From an uncultured Clostridia bacterium (GTDB taxonomy: Bacteria; Bacillota; Clostridia; TANB77; CAG-508), in NCBI GenBank assembly GCA_934120675.1, contig CAKOUU010000003.1, positions 38,448 to 102,447 on the forward strand: DNA of 64,000 nucleotides, written 5' to 3'. The notes under the pieces are model-generated. The model worked only from the letters and a program-made list of their open reading frames with translations. It was not told the DNA's origin and did not search any database. The position numbers and the translations under genes were made by a program. This document shows, one piece after another, positions 43,457 through 53,049 of this stretch; the stretch's first letter is position 1; each line of letters starts with the position of its first letter.

Positions 43457-46123
43457 ATGTGGCAAACATTAAGAAAAGAAGAAGTATTAAGGCAATTAGG
43501 CACAGATGAAAAACAAGGATTAACTGAAAAAGAAGTACAAGAAAGACAAGAAAAATACGGAAAAAATAAACTAGAAGAAAAGAAGAAAGAAAGCTTTATT
43601 GTAAAATTTATAAAACAATTTAATGATTTTATGATAATCATACTAATAATAGCATCAATAATATCGGCAGTTGTCTCAAAAATGCAAGGAGAAAATGACT
43701 ATGTAGATTCAATAATAATCATAGGAATAGTAGTATTTAATGCATTAATGGGAGTAATTCAAGAAGCAAAAGCAGAGAAATCGATAGAAGCCTTAAAACA
43801 AATGACACCACAACTTGCAAAAACAATAAGAGATGGAAAAACAGTTGAAGTAAATGCAGAAGAACTTGTAAAAGGTGATATAATAATTTTAGATGCAGGA
43901 AATTTTGTACCAGCAGACTGTAGAATTTTAGAAAGTCATAACTTAAAAATAGAAGAATCATCATTAACAGGTGAAACACAAGGGGCAGAAAAGGATGCAG
44001 ATATTTTATGCAGTAAAAACGCACCTTTAGGTGATATGAAAAACATGGCTTTTATGGCTAGTATAACAGTAAATGGACATGGAAAGGCGGTTGTTACAGA
44101 CACCGGAATGAGTACAAAAGTTGGACAAATTGCTAATATGATTATAGAAGATGAAGCACCACAAACACCATTACAGAAAAAATTAGGAGAAGTCGGAAAA
44201 ATATTAGGGTTAGCCTGTTTAGCAATATGCATAATAATTTTTATTATGGGACTAATAAAACATATAGAACCTGTTGAAATGTTTATGACATCTGTTGGAC
44301 TTGCAGTAGCGGCAATTCCAGAGGGGTTACCTGCAATTGTAACAATTATGCTTTCAATTGGTGTTACTAAAATGGCTAAAAAGAATAGCATAATTAGAAA
44401 ATTACCTGCAGTTGAAACACTTGGAAGTAGTAGTGTTATTTGCTCTGATAAAACAGGAACTTTAACACAAAACAGAATGAAAGTTGTTGATGTTAGAAGT
44501 CAAAGTAAAAAATTTATTATTGAACTAGCAACATTATGCACAGACTGTGATGTAAATGTGGAAAATGGAGTGGCAAAAGTTTCTGGCGAGCCTACAGAGA
44601 AGGCAATTGTAGAAGAATGTATAAATATTGGAAGTACAAAAAATAGATTAGAAAATTTTATGCCAAGAGTTAATGAAATTCCTTTTGATTCTAATAGAAA
44701 AATGATGACTACAATTCACAAAATAGGCAATAAATATAGGATTATAACAAAAGGTGCACCAGATGTACTATTACAAAAGTGTACAAAGCAAATAGATTCT
44801 ATAAGTGAAATGACAAGCCAATATAACATTAAAATTAGAAATTTAGAAAATTTAAAAATTCAAAGTGATAATAGACAAATGGCACAAAAAGCATTGAGGG
44901 TAATTGCAGTTGCATATAAGGATTTAGATACATTGCCAAGTAAAATTGATTCACAAAATATTGAAAATAATTTAACATTTGTAGGACTAATTGGAATGAT
45001 AGACCCACCAAGAGATGGAGTAAAAGAAGCTGTTCAAGTATGTAAAAATTCAGGAATAAAAACTGTTATGATTACAGGTGACCACTTAGAAACGGCAAAG
45101 GCAATAGCAAAAGACTTGGGAATTCTAGAACAAAAAGATATGGCAATAACAGGTCAAGAACTTGATAAAATAACACAAAATCAATTAGAAAAAAACATAA
45201 AAAAATATTCAGTTTTTGCAAGGGTAACACCAGAACACAAAGTAAGAATTGTAAAAGCATGGCAACGAAACGATGCGGTTGTAGCAATGACTGGTGATGG
45301 TGTAAATGACAGTCCAGCTTTAAAAAATGCTGATATTGGTATTGCTATGGGCAAAAATGGTACAGATGTTGCCAAAAATGCAGCAGATATTATACTTACA
45401 GATGATAATTTTGTTACAATAGTTGAGGCAGTAAAACAGGGAAGAAATATATATGATAATATAAAAAAAGCAATACACTTTTTAATTGCTACAAATATTG
45501 GTGAAATTGTAACAATTTTTATGGGACTTGTTTTAGGCTTAAAATCACCACTTCTTGCAATTCAATTATTATGGATAAATCTTGTTACAGACTCATTACC
45601 AGCAATTGCTTTAGGACTTGAAAAGCCTGAAAAAGACATAATGCAAAGAAAACCAGTTGATAGTAAAAAAGGAATATTTGCAGATGGTTTGTGGAATAAA
45701 ATTATTGTTGAAGGAATTATGATAGGTGTTCTTACTCTTGTTGCATTCAGTATTGGAAATAAATATTATGGCTTAGAAGTTGGAAGAACTATGGCATTTT
45801 TATCAATAGGATTTTTGGAGTTGATCCATAGTTTTAATGTTAAAAATGAAAGGTCTATTTTTGAGGCAGGACTTTTTGAAAACAAGTATTTAGTTGGAAG
45901 TTTTGTTTTAGGAATTTTTATTCAGACTATAGTTGTTGTGATTCCTGCTTTTGCAAATATTTTTGAAGTTGTACCTTTAAATTTAACTCAATGGATTATT
46001 ACTGTTGCAATTTCTATTTTGCCTGTTCCTGTTATTGAGTTACAGAAAAAATTTGATGAAAAGAACAAAACTTCAGAAAATAACAAAGAAGAGAAAAAGA
46101 ACTTCTCATTTGCAAAAATGTGA
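43457..46123 (+). CDS. Cation-transporting P-type ATPase (Ca2+ type, P2)
   Basis: An 888-residue membrane pump. It has the N-terminal cation ATPase domain (TEKEVQERQEKYGKN), the actuator loop ESSLTGETQGAEK, and the M4 ion site VAAIPEGLPAIVTI as in SERCA-type pumps. The phosphorylation site is SDKTGTLTQN (Asp331), followed by MITGDHLETAKAIA and GDGVNDSPALKNADIGIAMG, and about ten membrane helices in all. M6 contains LLWINLVTDSLPAIALG, typical of Ca2+ pumps. ATG 43457 has AAGGAG 8 bases upstream, while the GTG at 43448 lies within that signal. The likely role is export of calcium from the cytosol. Confidence 0.9.
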   Translation: MWQTLRKEEVLRQLGTDEKQGLTEKEVQERQEKYGKNKLEEKKKESFIVKFIKQFNDFMIIILIIASIISAVVSKMQGENDYVDSIIIIGIVVFNALMGVIQEAKAEKSIEALKQMTPQLAKTIRDGKTVEVNAEELVKGDIIILDAGNFVPADCRILESHNLKIEESSLTGETQGAEKDADILCSKNAPLGDMKNMAFMASITVNGHGKAVVTDTGMSTKVGQIANMIIEDEAPQTPLQKKLGEVGKILGLACLAICIIIFIMGLIKHIEPVEMFMTSVGLAVAAIPEGLPAIVTIMLSIGVTKMAKKNSIIRKLPAVETLGSSSVICSDKTGTLTQNRMKVVDVRSQSKKFIIELATLCTDCDVNVENGVAKVSGEPTEKAIVEECINIGSTKNRLENFMPRVNEIPFDSNRKMMTTIHKIGNKYRIITKGAPDVLLQKCTKQIDSISEMTSQYNIKIRNLENLKIQSDNRQMAQKALRVIAVAYKDLDTLPSKIDSQNIENNLTFVGLIGMIDPPRDGVKEAVQVCKNSGIKTVMITGDHLETAKAIAKDLGILEQKDMAITGQELDKITQNQLEKNIKKYSVFARVTPEHKVRIVKAWQRNDAVVAMTGDGVNDSPALKNADIGIAMGKNGTDVAKNAADIILTDDNFVTIVEAVKQGRNIYDNIKKAIHFLIATNIGEIVTIFMGLVLGLKSPLLAIQLLWINLVTDSLPAIALGLEKPEKDIMQRKPVDSKKGIFADGLWNKIIVEGIMIGVLTLVAFSIGNKYYGLEVGRTMAFLSIGFLELIHSFNVKNERSIFEAGLFENKYLVGSFVLGIFIQTIVVVIPAFANIFEVVPLNLTQWIITVAISILPVPVIELQKKFDEKNKTSENNKEEKKNFSFAKM

Positions 46124-46181
46124 TAAAATTGCATAAAAATAGTTGCAAAAATTTGATGAAGCACTTCCCAAAACCCCAAAA

Positions 46182-46195
46182 ATATGGTATAATTT
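46182..46195 (+). promoter_or_regulatory. Extended -10 promoter before mfd
   Basis: TGGTATAAT (TATAAT at 46190-46195) with only a weak -35 (TTCCCA 17 bp upstream). Confidence 0.45.
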
Positions 46196-46226
46196 AAAAA
46201 CAAAAAAGAGATCAAATAATCAATAA

Positions 46227-46257
46227 GGTTGAAAAAGAAATCAAATCTTTTTCAACC
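46227..46257 (+). promoter_or_regulatory. Perfect 12-bp hairpin in the mfd leader
   Basis: GGTTGAAAAAGA (46227-46238) and TCTTTTTCAACC (46246-46257) around a 7-base loop, between promoter and ribosome binding site. There is no T-run after it, so it is an attenuator-like or mRNA-stabilising element rather than a simple terminator. Confidence 0.5.
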
Positions 46258-46284
46258 ATTAATGCATTGTGGAGGAAATAAAAA

Positions 46285-49200
46285 ATGAACACAATAATAG
46301 GAGAACTAGGAAAATCACAAAAATTTATAGATTTAAGTAACCAAATAGAAAAAGAAAAAAGTCCGATATCAATATCGGGCTTAACTAGCGTTGGAATGAC
46401 AGAACTAGTATCTGCAATAAACGGATACAACAAAAAGCCAATATTACTAGTAACATACAACGAAATACAAGCAAAAAAAATAGTACAAAACCTACAAACA
46501 TTCGAAAAAGACAAAGTAGTATTCTTTCCAAAAAAAGAAGTAGTAACATATGACTATGTAGCAGAAAGCAAAGACTTGCCATATGAAAGGATAGAAACAC
46601 TAAACAAAATAAAAGAAAAGAAAGATCTAATAGTAGTAACAACAATAGAAGCACTAATGCAAAAAATGCCATCAAAAAAAGCACTATACAAAAACACATT
46701 AGAATTCGAAGTAGGAGACATCCATAACTTAGAAGACATCAAAAAAAGTCTAGTAAATATGGGATATTCAAGATGTGACTTAATAGAAGGAAGAGGACAA
46801 TTCAGCGTTAGAGGTGGAATTGTTGACATTTCTGCAGATGACAAAATTGGTATAAGAATTGAACTATGGGGAGACGAAGTTGACTCAATCAGAAACTTCA
46901 GCATAAGCAGTCAAAGGTCAATATCAACACTAGAAAAAGCCAAAATATATCCAGCAAATGAGTATGTTTTAGACGATAAAATAGAAAATATTTGTAAAAG
47001 AATCAGACAAAAACTAACAGAAGGTAAACAAGACGAAATAATAGAAGAAGACTTAGAACAAATAAAAGCAGGAAATTACATAAGCAAAATAGATAAATAT
47101 TTTGACGAATTTTACAAAGAGCAAGAAACATTAATTGATTACATGAGTAAAGACTGCTTAATTATGGTAGATGAAGTGAACAAAGTTGAACAAAGAGAAA
47201 TGAATATCTTACAAGATATTGAAAACTTGAGTAAAAACTTAATAGAAAAAGAAAAAATAGTACCAGAAGCATTAACAAGCACAATGAGCGTTGATTTTGA
47301 AAGTCTAGAAATCAAATATCACACAATATATTTAGAAAAACAAGATGCAGTAACTAAAAAACAAGCACAAAGATATCATTTTGAATATAGAGAAATCAAC
47401 TATTACAAGAGTGAAATTGAAAACCTATTTGAAGATTTAAATAAATGGAACAAAGAGAAAAAAAGCATATATGTAATGGTTGAAAATAAAGAAAAAGCAA
47501 AGAAATTAAAAGAACTTCTAGAAAAAGAAGATATACTATGCAAAATAGAAGAAAAATTAGACAAAACAATTATAGTAAAATCAACCGAAAATATTGTAAC
47601 AATATCAGTTGGAAAAATAACAGAAGGATTTGAAAACTACGAAATAAATCAAGTTGTAATTTCAGCAGATGATTTAATTGATGGTGGAAAAAAGAAGAAA
47701 ACATTTGCAAATCAAGCATTTAAAGAAGGAGAAAAAGTAGTATTTGCAGACTTGAAAGTTGGTGACTATGTTGTACACAAAAATTATGGTATAGGACTTT
47801 TTGTTGGTGTAAATACTATAACTGCAGACAAAACAACAAAAGACTATATCAAATTAAAATATAAGGATGATGCAATCTTATATGTACCAACAAGTCAATT
47901 AGATGCAATTAGAAAATACACAGGTGGAGATGCATTAAATTTACCATTAAATAGCCTTAGCAGTAAGGATTGGAAAAACACAAAAGAAAAAGTAAAGAAA
48001 AATTTAAGAGCGGTTGCAAGAGAATTAATAGAATTATATGCAAAAAGAGAAAAGGCAAAAGGATATGCATTCAGCCCAGATACACCTTGGCAACAACAGT
48101 TTGAAGACCAATTCCCATATCAAGAAACAGATGACCAATTAAGATGTATAGAAGAAGTAAAAAAAGATATGGAAAATCGAAGACCAATGGATAGACTTTT
48201 ATGTGGTGATGTTGGATATGGAAAAACAGAAGTTGCTATAAGAGCGGCATTTAAAGCAGTAATGGACCATAAACAAGTAGCATACCTGGTACCAACAACA
48301 GTTTTAGCACAACAACAATATGAAGAATTCAGAGATAGAATGAAAGACTTCCCAATAAAAGTGGAAATATTAAACAGATTCAAAAGTGCGAAATATCAAA
48401 ATGAAGTTATCAAAAAATTAAAATTAGGTGATGTAGACATCGTGGTTGGAACACACAGATTATTAAGTAAAGACGTTGAATTTAAAGACATTGGACTACT
48501 AATAATAGACGAAGAGCACAGATTTGGTGTAAAAGCAAAAGAAAAAATAAAACAGTACAAATCAAATATAGATGTTTTAACAATGACTGCAACACCAATA
48601 CCAAGAACAATGCATATGTCCATAGTTGGAATAAGAGATATGTCAGTAATTTATGAACCACCCCACAACAGGAAACCAGTTCAAACTTATGTATTGGAAT
48701 ATGACCAAGAGGTTATAAAAGAGGCAATAACAAAAGAACTTGAAAGAGAAGGTCAAGTGTTTTATATTTATAACAGAGTAGACACAATACAGAAAAAAGC
48801 AGACGAAATATCAAGACTTGTACCAGAAGCAACTGTAAGTTATGCACATGGACAAATGACAGGAAATCAAATTGAAGATATAATGCAAGACTTTATTGAA
48901 AGAAAATCAAATGTATTAGTGTGTACAACAATATTAGAATCAGGAATTGATATAGCAAATGCAAACACAATTATAGTAGAAAATGCAGACAGAATGGGGC
49001 TTGCAGCATTATATCAAATTCGTGGTAGAGTTGGAAGGTCAGACAGGCAAGCATATGCTTATATAACATACAGAAAAGACAAAATGCTTTCAGAAGAAGC
49101 GGACAAGAGATTAAAAGCAATAAAAGAATTCACAGAATTTGGTTCAGGATTCAAAATAGCAATGAGAGACCTAGAAATCAGAGGAGCAGGAAGTATGATT

Positions 49201-49743
49201 GGAGAAATACAATCAGGCCACTTAGAACAAGTAGGATATGACACATATTGCACATTACTAGACGAAGTAGTAAAAGAAATTCAAGGCGTAGAAGTAGAAC
49301 CAGAAATAGACATACAAATAGACTTAAATGTAACAAGTTATATACCAGATGAATACATACCAGACTCAGCACAAAAAATAGAAGTATATCAAAACATAGC
49401 ATTATGCAAAAAAGAAGAAGATATACAAAATGTTGTAGACGAAATCATAGACAGATTTGGAAATATGCCATCTGAACTAGAAAACTTATTAGATATTGCC
49501 AGAATCAAATATCTAGCAAAACCATTTGCAATAAGCAAAATTGCAAGTAAAAGGACTGCTGTTGTATTTACTTTTGAACAAAGTAAATATGAAATTGATT
49601 TACAGAAATTGATTAAAGCATATGGTAATAGAATCAAATTTTCACCAGGTGTTAAGACAATGATTACATTAGATATTGGCTCAACAAATGAAAGACAAAT
49701 CTTAAATGATGTTACTGAATTTTTGAAACAGTTAAGTAAATAA
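46285..49743 (+). CDS. mfd: Transcription-repair coupling factor Mfd
   Basis: An 1152-residue DNA translocase that removes stalled RNA polymerase and recruits UvrA. The UvrB-like N-terminal module is followed by the RNA polymerase-interaction domain (KVGDYVVHKNYGIGLFVGV, near residue 490). The superfamily 2 motor has GDVGYGKTE (about 641-649), IIDEEHRFG (about 740) and TATPIPRTMHMS, then QIRGRVGRS and a C-terminal TRCF domain. Length and order are normal. GGAGG precedes the ATG. A paired palindromic repeat follows the stop. Confidence 0.97.
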   Translation: MNTIIGELGKSQKFIDLSNQIEKEKSPISISGLTSVGMTELVSAINGYNKKPILLVTYNEIQAKKIVQNLQTFEKDKVVFFPKKEVVTYDYVAESKDLPYERIETLNKIKEKKDLIVVTTIEALMQKMPSKKALYKNTLEFEVGDIHNLEDIKKSLVNMGYSRCDLIEGRGQFSVRGGIVDISADDKIGIRIELWGDEVDSIRNFSISSQRSISTLEKAKIYPANEYVLDDKIENICKRIRQKLTEGKQDEIIEEDLEQIKAGNYISKIDKYFDEFYKEQETLIDYMSKDCLIMVDEVNKVEQREMNILQDIENLSKNLIEKEKIVPEALTSTMSVDFESLEIKYHTIYLEKQDAVTKKQAQRYHFEYREINYYKSEIENLFEDLNKWNKEKKSIYVMVENKEKAKKLKELLEKEDILCKIEEKLDKTIIVKSTENIVTISVGKITEGFENYEINQVVISADDLIDGGKKKKTFANQAFKEGEKVVFADLKVGDYVVHKNYGIGLFVGVNTITADKTTKDYIKLKYKDDAILYVPTSQLDAIRKYTGGDALNLPLNSLSSKDWKNTKEKVKKNLRAVARELIELYAKREKAKGYAFSPDTPWQQQFEDQFPYQETDDQLRCIEEVKKDMENRRPMDRLLCGDVGYGKTEVAIRAAFKAVMDHKQVAYLVPTTVLAQQQYEEFRDRMKDFPIKVEILNRFKSAKYQNEVIKKLKLGDVDIVVGTHRLLSKDVEFKDIGLLIIDEEHRFGVKAKEKIKQYKSNIDVLTMTATPIPRTMHMSIVGIRDMSVIYEPPHNRKPVQTYVLEYDQEVIKEAITKELEREGQVFYIYNRVDTIQKKADEISRLVPEATVSYAHGQMTGNQIEDIMQDFIERKSNVLVCTTILESGIDIANANTIIVENADRMGLAALYQIRGRVGRSDRQAYAYITYRKDKMLSEEADKRLKAIKEFTEFGSGFKIAMRDLEIRGAGSMIGEIQSGHLEQVGYDTYCTLLDEVVKEIQGVEVEPEIDIQIDLNVTSYIPDEYIPDSAQKIEVYQNIALCKKEEDIQNVVDEIIDRFGNMPSELENLLDIARIKYLAKPFAISKIASKRTAVVFTFEQSKYEIDLQKLIKAYGNRIKFSPGVKTMITLDIGSTNERQILNDVTEFLKQLSK

Positions 49744-49859
49744 AAATTAGGGATAGGGGGACGGGTCTCTAATCCCTAAAAATTATTGTACATTATATAT
49801 AACTACAATGTAATGATAAAAAATAGGGATTAGAGACCCGTCCCCCTATCCCTAATTTT
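49743..49859. repeat. Palindromic repeat pair, GGGGACGGGTC family (copy D)
   Basis: Two complementary 36-base arms (49743-49778 and 49824-49859), each a GGGAT ... ATCCC hairpin around GGGGGACGGGTCTCT, lie in opposite orientation with a 45-base AT-rich spacer. Same design as copy A. Confidence 0.9.
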
Positions 49860-49880
49860 AGTGAAGTGAAAGGAGAAAAT

Positions 49881-50672
49881 ATGCAAGTAATCACGAGTAA
49901 AGATAATGAATTTGTAAAACATGTAAAAAAATTAAAAGAAAAGAAATACAGAGACCAAAGCCAAGAATTCATTATAGAAGGAATAAAATTAGTAAAAGAA
50001 GCAATCGAAGAGAAAGCAAATATCAAGCAAATCATAATTTGTGATAATTGCGAAGATTCAGGAATAATTCCAAAAGATTTGATGTATGAAATTGCAAAAT
50101 ATAATTGTGTATATGTAACTGAAAATATATTAAAAATAATGTCAGATGTAAATGCACCACAAGGAATAATGGCAATAATAGGAAGAAACAATAATGAAAA
50201 TAACATTGATTACAGCCAAGATATAATAGTTGCATTAGATGATATTCAAGACCCAGGAAATTTAGGAACAATACTTAGAACTGTTGATAGTATAGGCTTA
50301 AACCAAATATTGGTATCAAAAGGAACAGCTGACTGTTATAACCCAAAAGTTGTACGTTCAACAATGGGAGCAATTTTTAGAATTAAGATTATAGAATGTG
50401 AAGACTTAGAGCAAACGCTAAAAGAAACACAAAAAAATAATTTTAAAATAGTTGTAAGTTCACTTCAAACAAACAATAGCTTATATGATATCAATTTTGA
50501 TAAAAAAGTGATTATTATAGGAAACGAAGCAAATGGTGTTGAACCACAAATTCAAAAAATGGCAGATGAAAAAATAAAAATACCAATGCTTGGAAAGACA
50601 GAAAGTTTGAATGCATCTGTTGCAACAGGAATAATTTTGTATGAATATGTTAGACAAAAAATTACAAAATAA
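49881..50672 (+). CDS. SpoU/TrmH-family RNA 2'-O-methyltransferase
   Basis: A 263-residue SPOUT methyltransferase. An N-terminal substrate-binding domain (KDNEFVKHVKKLKEKKYRDQ, FIIEGIKLVKEAIEE) is followed by the knotted catalytic domain with VALDDIQDPGNLGTILRTVDS (motif 1), IIGNEANGV (motif 2) and IPMLGKTESLNASVATGIILYE (motif 3). It most resembles YsgA/RlmB-like rRNA methyltransferases; the exact target nucleotide is not evident. ATG 49881 with AAGGAG just upstream is preferred over GTG 49866. A terminator follows at 50755. Confidence 0.9.
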   Translation: MQVITSKDNEFVKHVKKLKEKKYRDQSQEFIIEGIKLVKEAIEEKANIKQIIICDNCEDSGIIPKDLMYEIAKYNCVYVTENILKIMSDVNAPQGIMAIIGRNNNENNIDYSQDIIVALDDIQDPGNLGTILRTVDSIGLNQILVSKGTADCYNPKVVRSTMGAIFRIKIIECEDLEQTLKETQKNNFKIVVSSLQTNNSLYDINFDKKVIIIGNEANGVEPQIQKMADEKIKIPMLGKTESLNASVATGIILYEYVRQKITK

Positions 50673-50754
50673 TATTATTTTGTAAAAAACTCAGACATAA
50701 AAATACAATAAAATACAAATTTCAACATAAAACAACAATATATAATTATAACTT

Positions 50755-50795
50755 AGGTAACAATTCAAAAATCAATTGCAATTGTTACCTTTTTA
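50755..50795 (+). terminator. Terminator after the SpoU gene
   Basis: An 11-bp stem (AGGTAACAATT with AATTGTTACCT) around 14 bases, then T5. Confidence 0.8.
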
Positions 50796-50922
50796 TGTTA
50801 ATATAAAGACAGAAAAAATTTTTTCTTAAATTATTAAATTCAAATGTAAATTAAATTCAAAAAAGTTGTAATCCAAAAATTACCAAAAAATTTATTAAAC
50901 AAATGAATAGAAAGGGGTGGGT

Positions 50923-51546
50923 ATGAATTATTTTTCATACAATGATTATGCCGATTGTATAGAAAATAGAAAATTTTATAGAATTACAAAAGTAGAAGAA
51001 AAAATAGAAAGATATGAAACCAATAATGGAATAATACAAGAGCATAGCAAAAAAAATAAAATCATAAAAATTTTAAGTAATGAATGGGAACTCAAAAAAT
51101 TCTTAAAAGAATTTTTGAATTTTTCATTTAACGAAAATGTTGTATATTATGATAGCGAAACAAATATTACAGATAAAAAAATCAATAACAATTTAACTTG
51201 TAAAATAGAAAATAGAGAAAATTTTATATTTATTAAGGTTTTAGACAAAATTGATAACAATATTTCATATAGGATATTTGAACGTTCAACAGATATCATA
51301 AAAAAATGGAGCAATGAAGAGAAAAAAGAAAATTCAAGATATCCAATAGTGATACCAATTGTTATTTATACAGGGAAAAAAGAATGGAAAAGCAGTAATA
51401 AAAATATAAGGTACATTAAATATGAAAAAAATAGAATAAATTTTTCTTATAATATTATAGACATAAATAATATAACAAGTGATAAATTAAAAAATATGAA
51501 TTCAGAAGTAGCAAAAACTTTATTACAAATAAAAAATAAATATTAA
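50923..51546 (+). CDS. Rpn-like (PD-(D/E)XK) nuclease family protein, tentative
   Basis: A 207-residue protein. The segment RYPIVIPIVIYTGKKEW resembles the PVIPIVLYHGxxxW motif of Rpn/YhgA-type recombination-promoting nucleases, preceded by a Phe- and Ile-rich core (FIFIKVLDKIDNNISYRIFER) as in the helical-sheet nuclease fold. The usual LxxEfQS active-site strand is not obvious, so the protein may be degenerate or only distantly related. AAAGGGG precedes ATG 50923. It lies just before a stand-alone XRE regulator on the same strand, and the pair could be an accessory unit. Confidence 0.5.
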   Translation: MNYFSYNDYADCIENRKFYRITKVEEKIERYETNNGIIQEHSKKNKIIKILSNEWELKKFLKEFLNFSFNENVVYYDSETNITDKKINNNLTCKIENRENFIFIKVLDKIDNNISYRIFERSTDIIKKWSNEEKKENSRYPIVIPIVIYTGKKEWKSSNKNIRYIKYEKNRINFSYNIIDINNITSDKLKNMNSEVAKTLLQIKNKY

Positions 51547-51620
51547 CAATATGATAAAAAATATTGACTAATAACCATATAAGTGATATATTTACAAACA
51601 AGGAAAAAGGAGGGAGGAAA

Positions 51621-51965
51621 ATGTTGCCAGATTATAGTGTTATAGGAAGAAGAATAAGAGAAGCGAGATTAAATAAAAAAATAAGACAAGAAGAGTTGGC
51701 TGATAAAATAAATGTATCTGTTGCTTATATGAGTCGTGTAGAAACAGGGAAGTGTCAAATTAATTTAAAGAGATTAACTCAAATAGCTGAGGTTCTAGAT
51801 GTATCACCAGGATATTTATTAATAGGAAGCAATAGGACTTCAAAAGAGTATTTAAAAGAAGATTTTAGAGCGCTACTGGATAAATGTACTCCAGAACAGC
51901 AAAAATTGATTTACCAAATTTCAGAATTAATTAGTAAAACTAAATTTGAAAATGTGAATTTATAA
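51621..51965 (+). CDS. XRE-family helix-turn-helix regulator
   Basis: A 114-residue DNA-binding protein. Residues 5-65 are a typical HTH_3 domain (IGRRIREARLNKKIRQEELADKINVSVAYMSRVETGKCQINLKRLTQIAEVLDVSPGYLL), followed by a short C-terminal segment (CTPEQQKLIYQISELI) seen in SinR-like or phage-type regulators. The start ATG 51621 has AAGGAGGGAGG upstream; the longer frame from 51564 is unlikely. A terminator follows. Targets are unknown. Confidence 0.87.
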   Translation: MLPDYSVIGRRIREARLNKKIRQEELADKINVSVAYMSRVETGKCQINLKRLTQIAEVLDVSPGYLLIGSNRTSKEYLKEDFRALLDKCTPEQQKLIYQISELISKTKFENVNL

Positions 51966-51968
51966 AAG

Positions 51969-52000
51969 AAAAGCAATAGCTACAAAGTTATTGCTTTTTT
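51969..52000 (+). terminator. Terminator after the XRE regulator
   Basis: AAAAGCAATA pairs with TTATTGCTTTT, followed by T residues. Confidence 0.8.
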
Positions 52001-52209
52001 CTAATTATATTTTGATATATACGTTCTATGATATGTGTTTTTTAATTTTATTCAATTCAATACGAAAAAAAGAAATTCTAAAATTCTTTTATGGTACCAT
52101 TCCACAATGTGAACTCTTTCCATAAAACTATTTAAGAATTTCTAATTTTTTCTCCAATCATATTCATAAAATTATAAAACACATATTATAGAACTTAAAA
52201 AGAAATTAG
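52001..52209. repeat. About 200-bp inverted-repeat element (MITE-like)
   Basis: It begins CTAATT and ends AATTAG. Long imperfect arms (52023-52095 and about 52124-52194) pair over roughly 70 bases, including GTTCTATGATATGTG with CACATATTATAGAAC and AGAAATTCT with AGAATTTCT. There is no coding capacity. Its first 16 bases occur again at 63985-64000. Confidence 0.65.
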
Positions 52210-52278
52210 AAGAAATAAGGTAACCTCTATTTTGAATTTTACATAAAATATATTAGGATAAATAAAAGGAGGCAATTT

Positions 52279-53049
52279 ATGAAAAACATACTAGAAGTCA
52301 AAAATATAGGAAAAAAATATCAAAACAAAGAAGACGAAATACAAGCACTAAAAAATGTAAATTTCAGAATAAAAGAAGGAGAATTTGTAAGCATAATAGG
52401 ACCAAGCGGATGCGGAAAATCAACACTACTATCAATAATAGCAGGTCTAGAAGAAAAAACAGAAGGAGAAATCTACATAGAAGGAGAAAAAGTCAGCGGA
52501 ATATCTCCAAAAATAGGATATATGCTACAAAGAGATTGTCTATTAGAATGGAGAAATATATTAAGCAACACATTATTTGGGCTAGAAATAAAAGGAATAA
52601 AGACTAAAGAAAATATTGAATATGTAAAAGAACTACTAAAAAAATATAACTTATACGATTTCAAAAATAAGTATCCATCAGAATTATCAGGTGGAATGAG
52701 GCAAAGAGTTGCACTAATTAGAACACTTGCAGTAAAGCCCAAAATATTACTGTTAGATGAAGCATTTTCTGCATTAGATTATCAAACAAGAATAATGGTA
52801 ACAGAAGATATTTATTCAATATTAAGAAAAGAAAAGATTACGGCACTAATCGTAACACATGATATATCAGAAGCAATAAGTATGTCAGACAGAGTACTTG
52901 TATTAAGTAAAAGACCAGGTACAATAAAAGATATCCACAAAATTGATTTTGAAATGGAGAATAGAACACCAATAAATTGCAGACAAAGTCCTAAATTCAG
53001 CAGATATTTTGACTGCCTATGGAAGGAGCTTGGTGTAGATGAAAAATAA
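52279..53049 (+). CDS. ABC transporter ATP-binding protein (nitrate/sulfonate/taurine type)
   Basis: A 256-residue ATPase subunit: Walker A GPSGCGKST (near residue 42), Q-loop MLQRDCLLEW, signature LSGGMRQRVALIRT, Walker B ILLLDEAFSALD and the H-loop THD. The sequence fits the SsuB/TauB/ThiZ group. It overlaps the permease gene by 11 bases, and a substrate-binding protein gene follows, giving a complete importer operon. The substrate is not evident; sulfonate, taurine, nitrate or a pyrimidine/thiamine precursor are possible. Confidence 0.9.
   Translation: MKNILEVKNIGKKYQNKEDEIQALKNVNFRIKEGEFVSIIGPSGCGKSTLLSIIAGLEEKTEGEIYIEGEKVSGISPKIGYMLQRDCLLEWRNILSNTLFGLEIKGIKTKENIEYVKELLKKYNLYDFKNKYPSELSGGMRQRVALIRTLAVKPKILLLDEAFSALDYQTRIMVTEDIYSILRKEKITALIVTHDISEAISMSDRVLVLSKRPGTIKDIHKIDFEMENRTPINCRQSPKFSRYFDCLWKELGVDEK

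Noticed and set aside
52095..52115. Possible T-box (GGTACC) upstream of the ABC operon
   Set aside because: There is no T-box core, specifier loop or antiterminator; the sequence is the loop region of the large inverted repeat.
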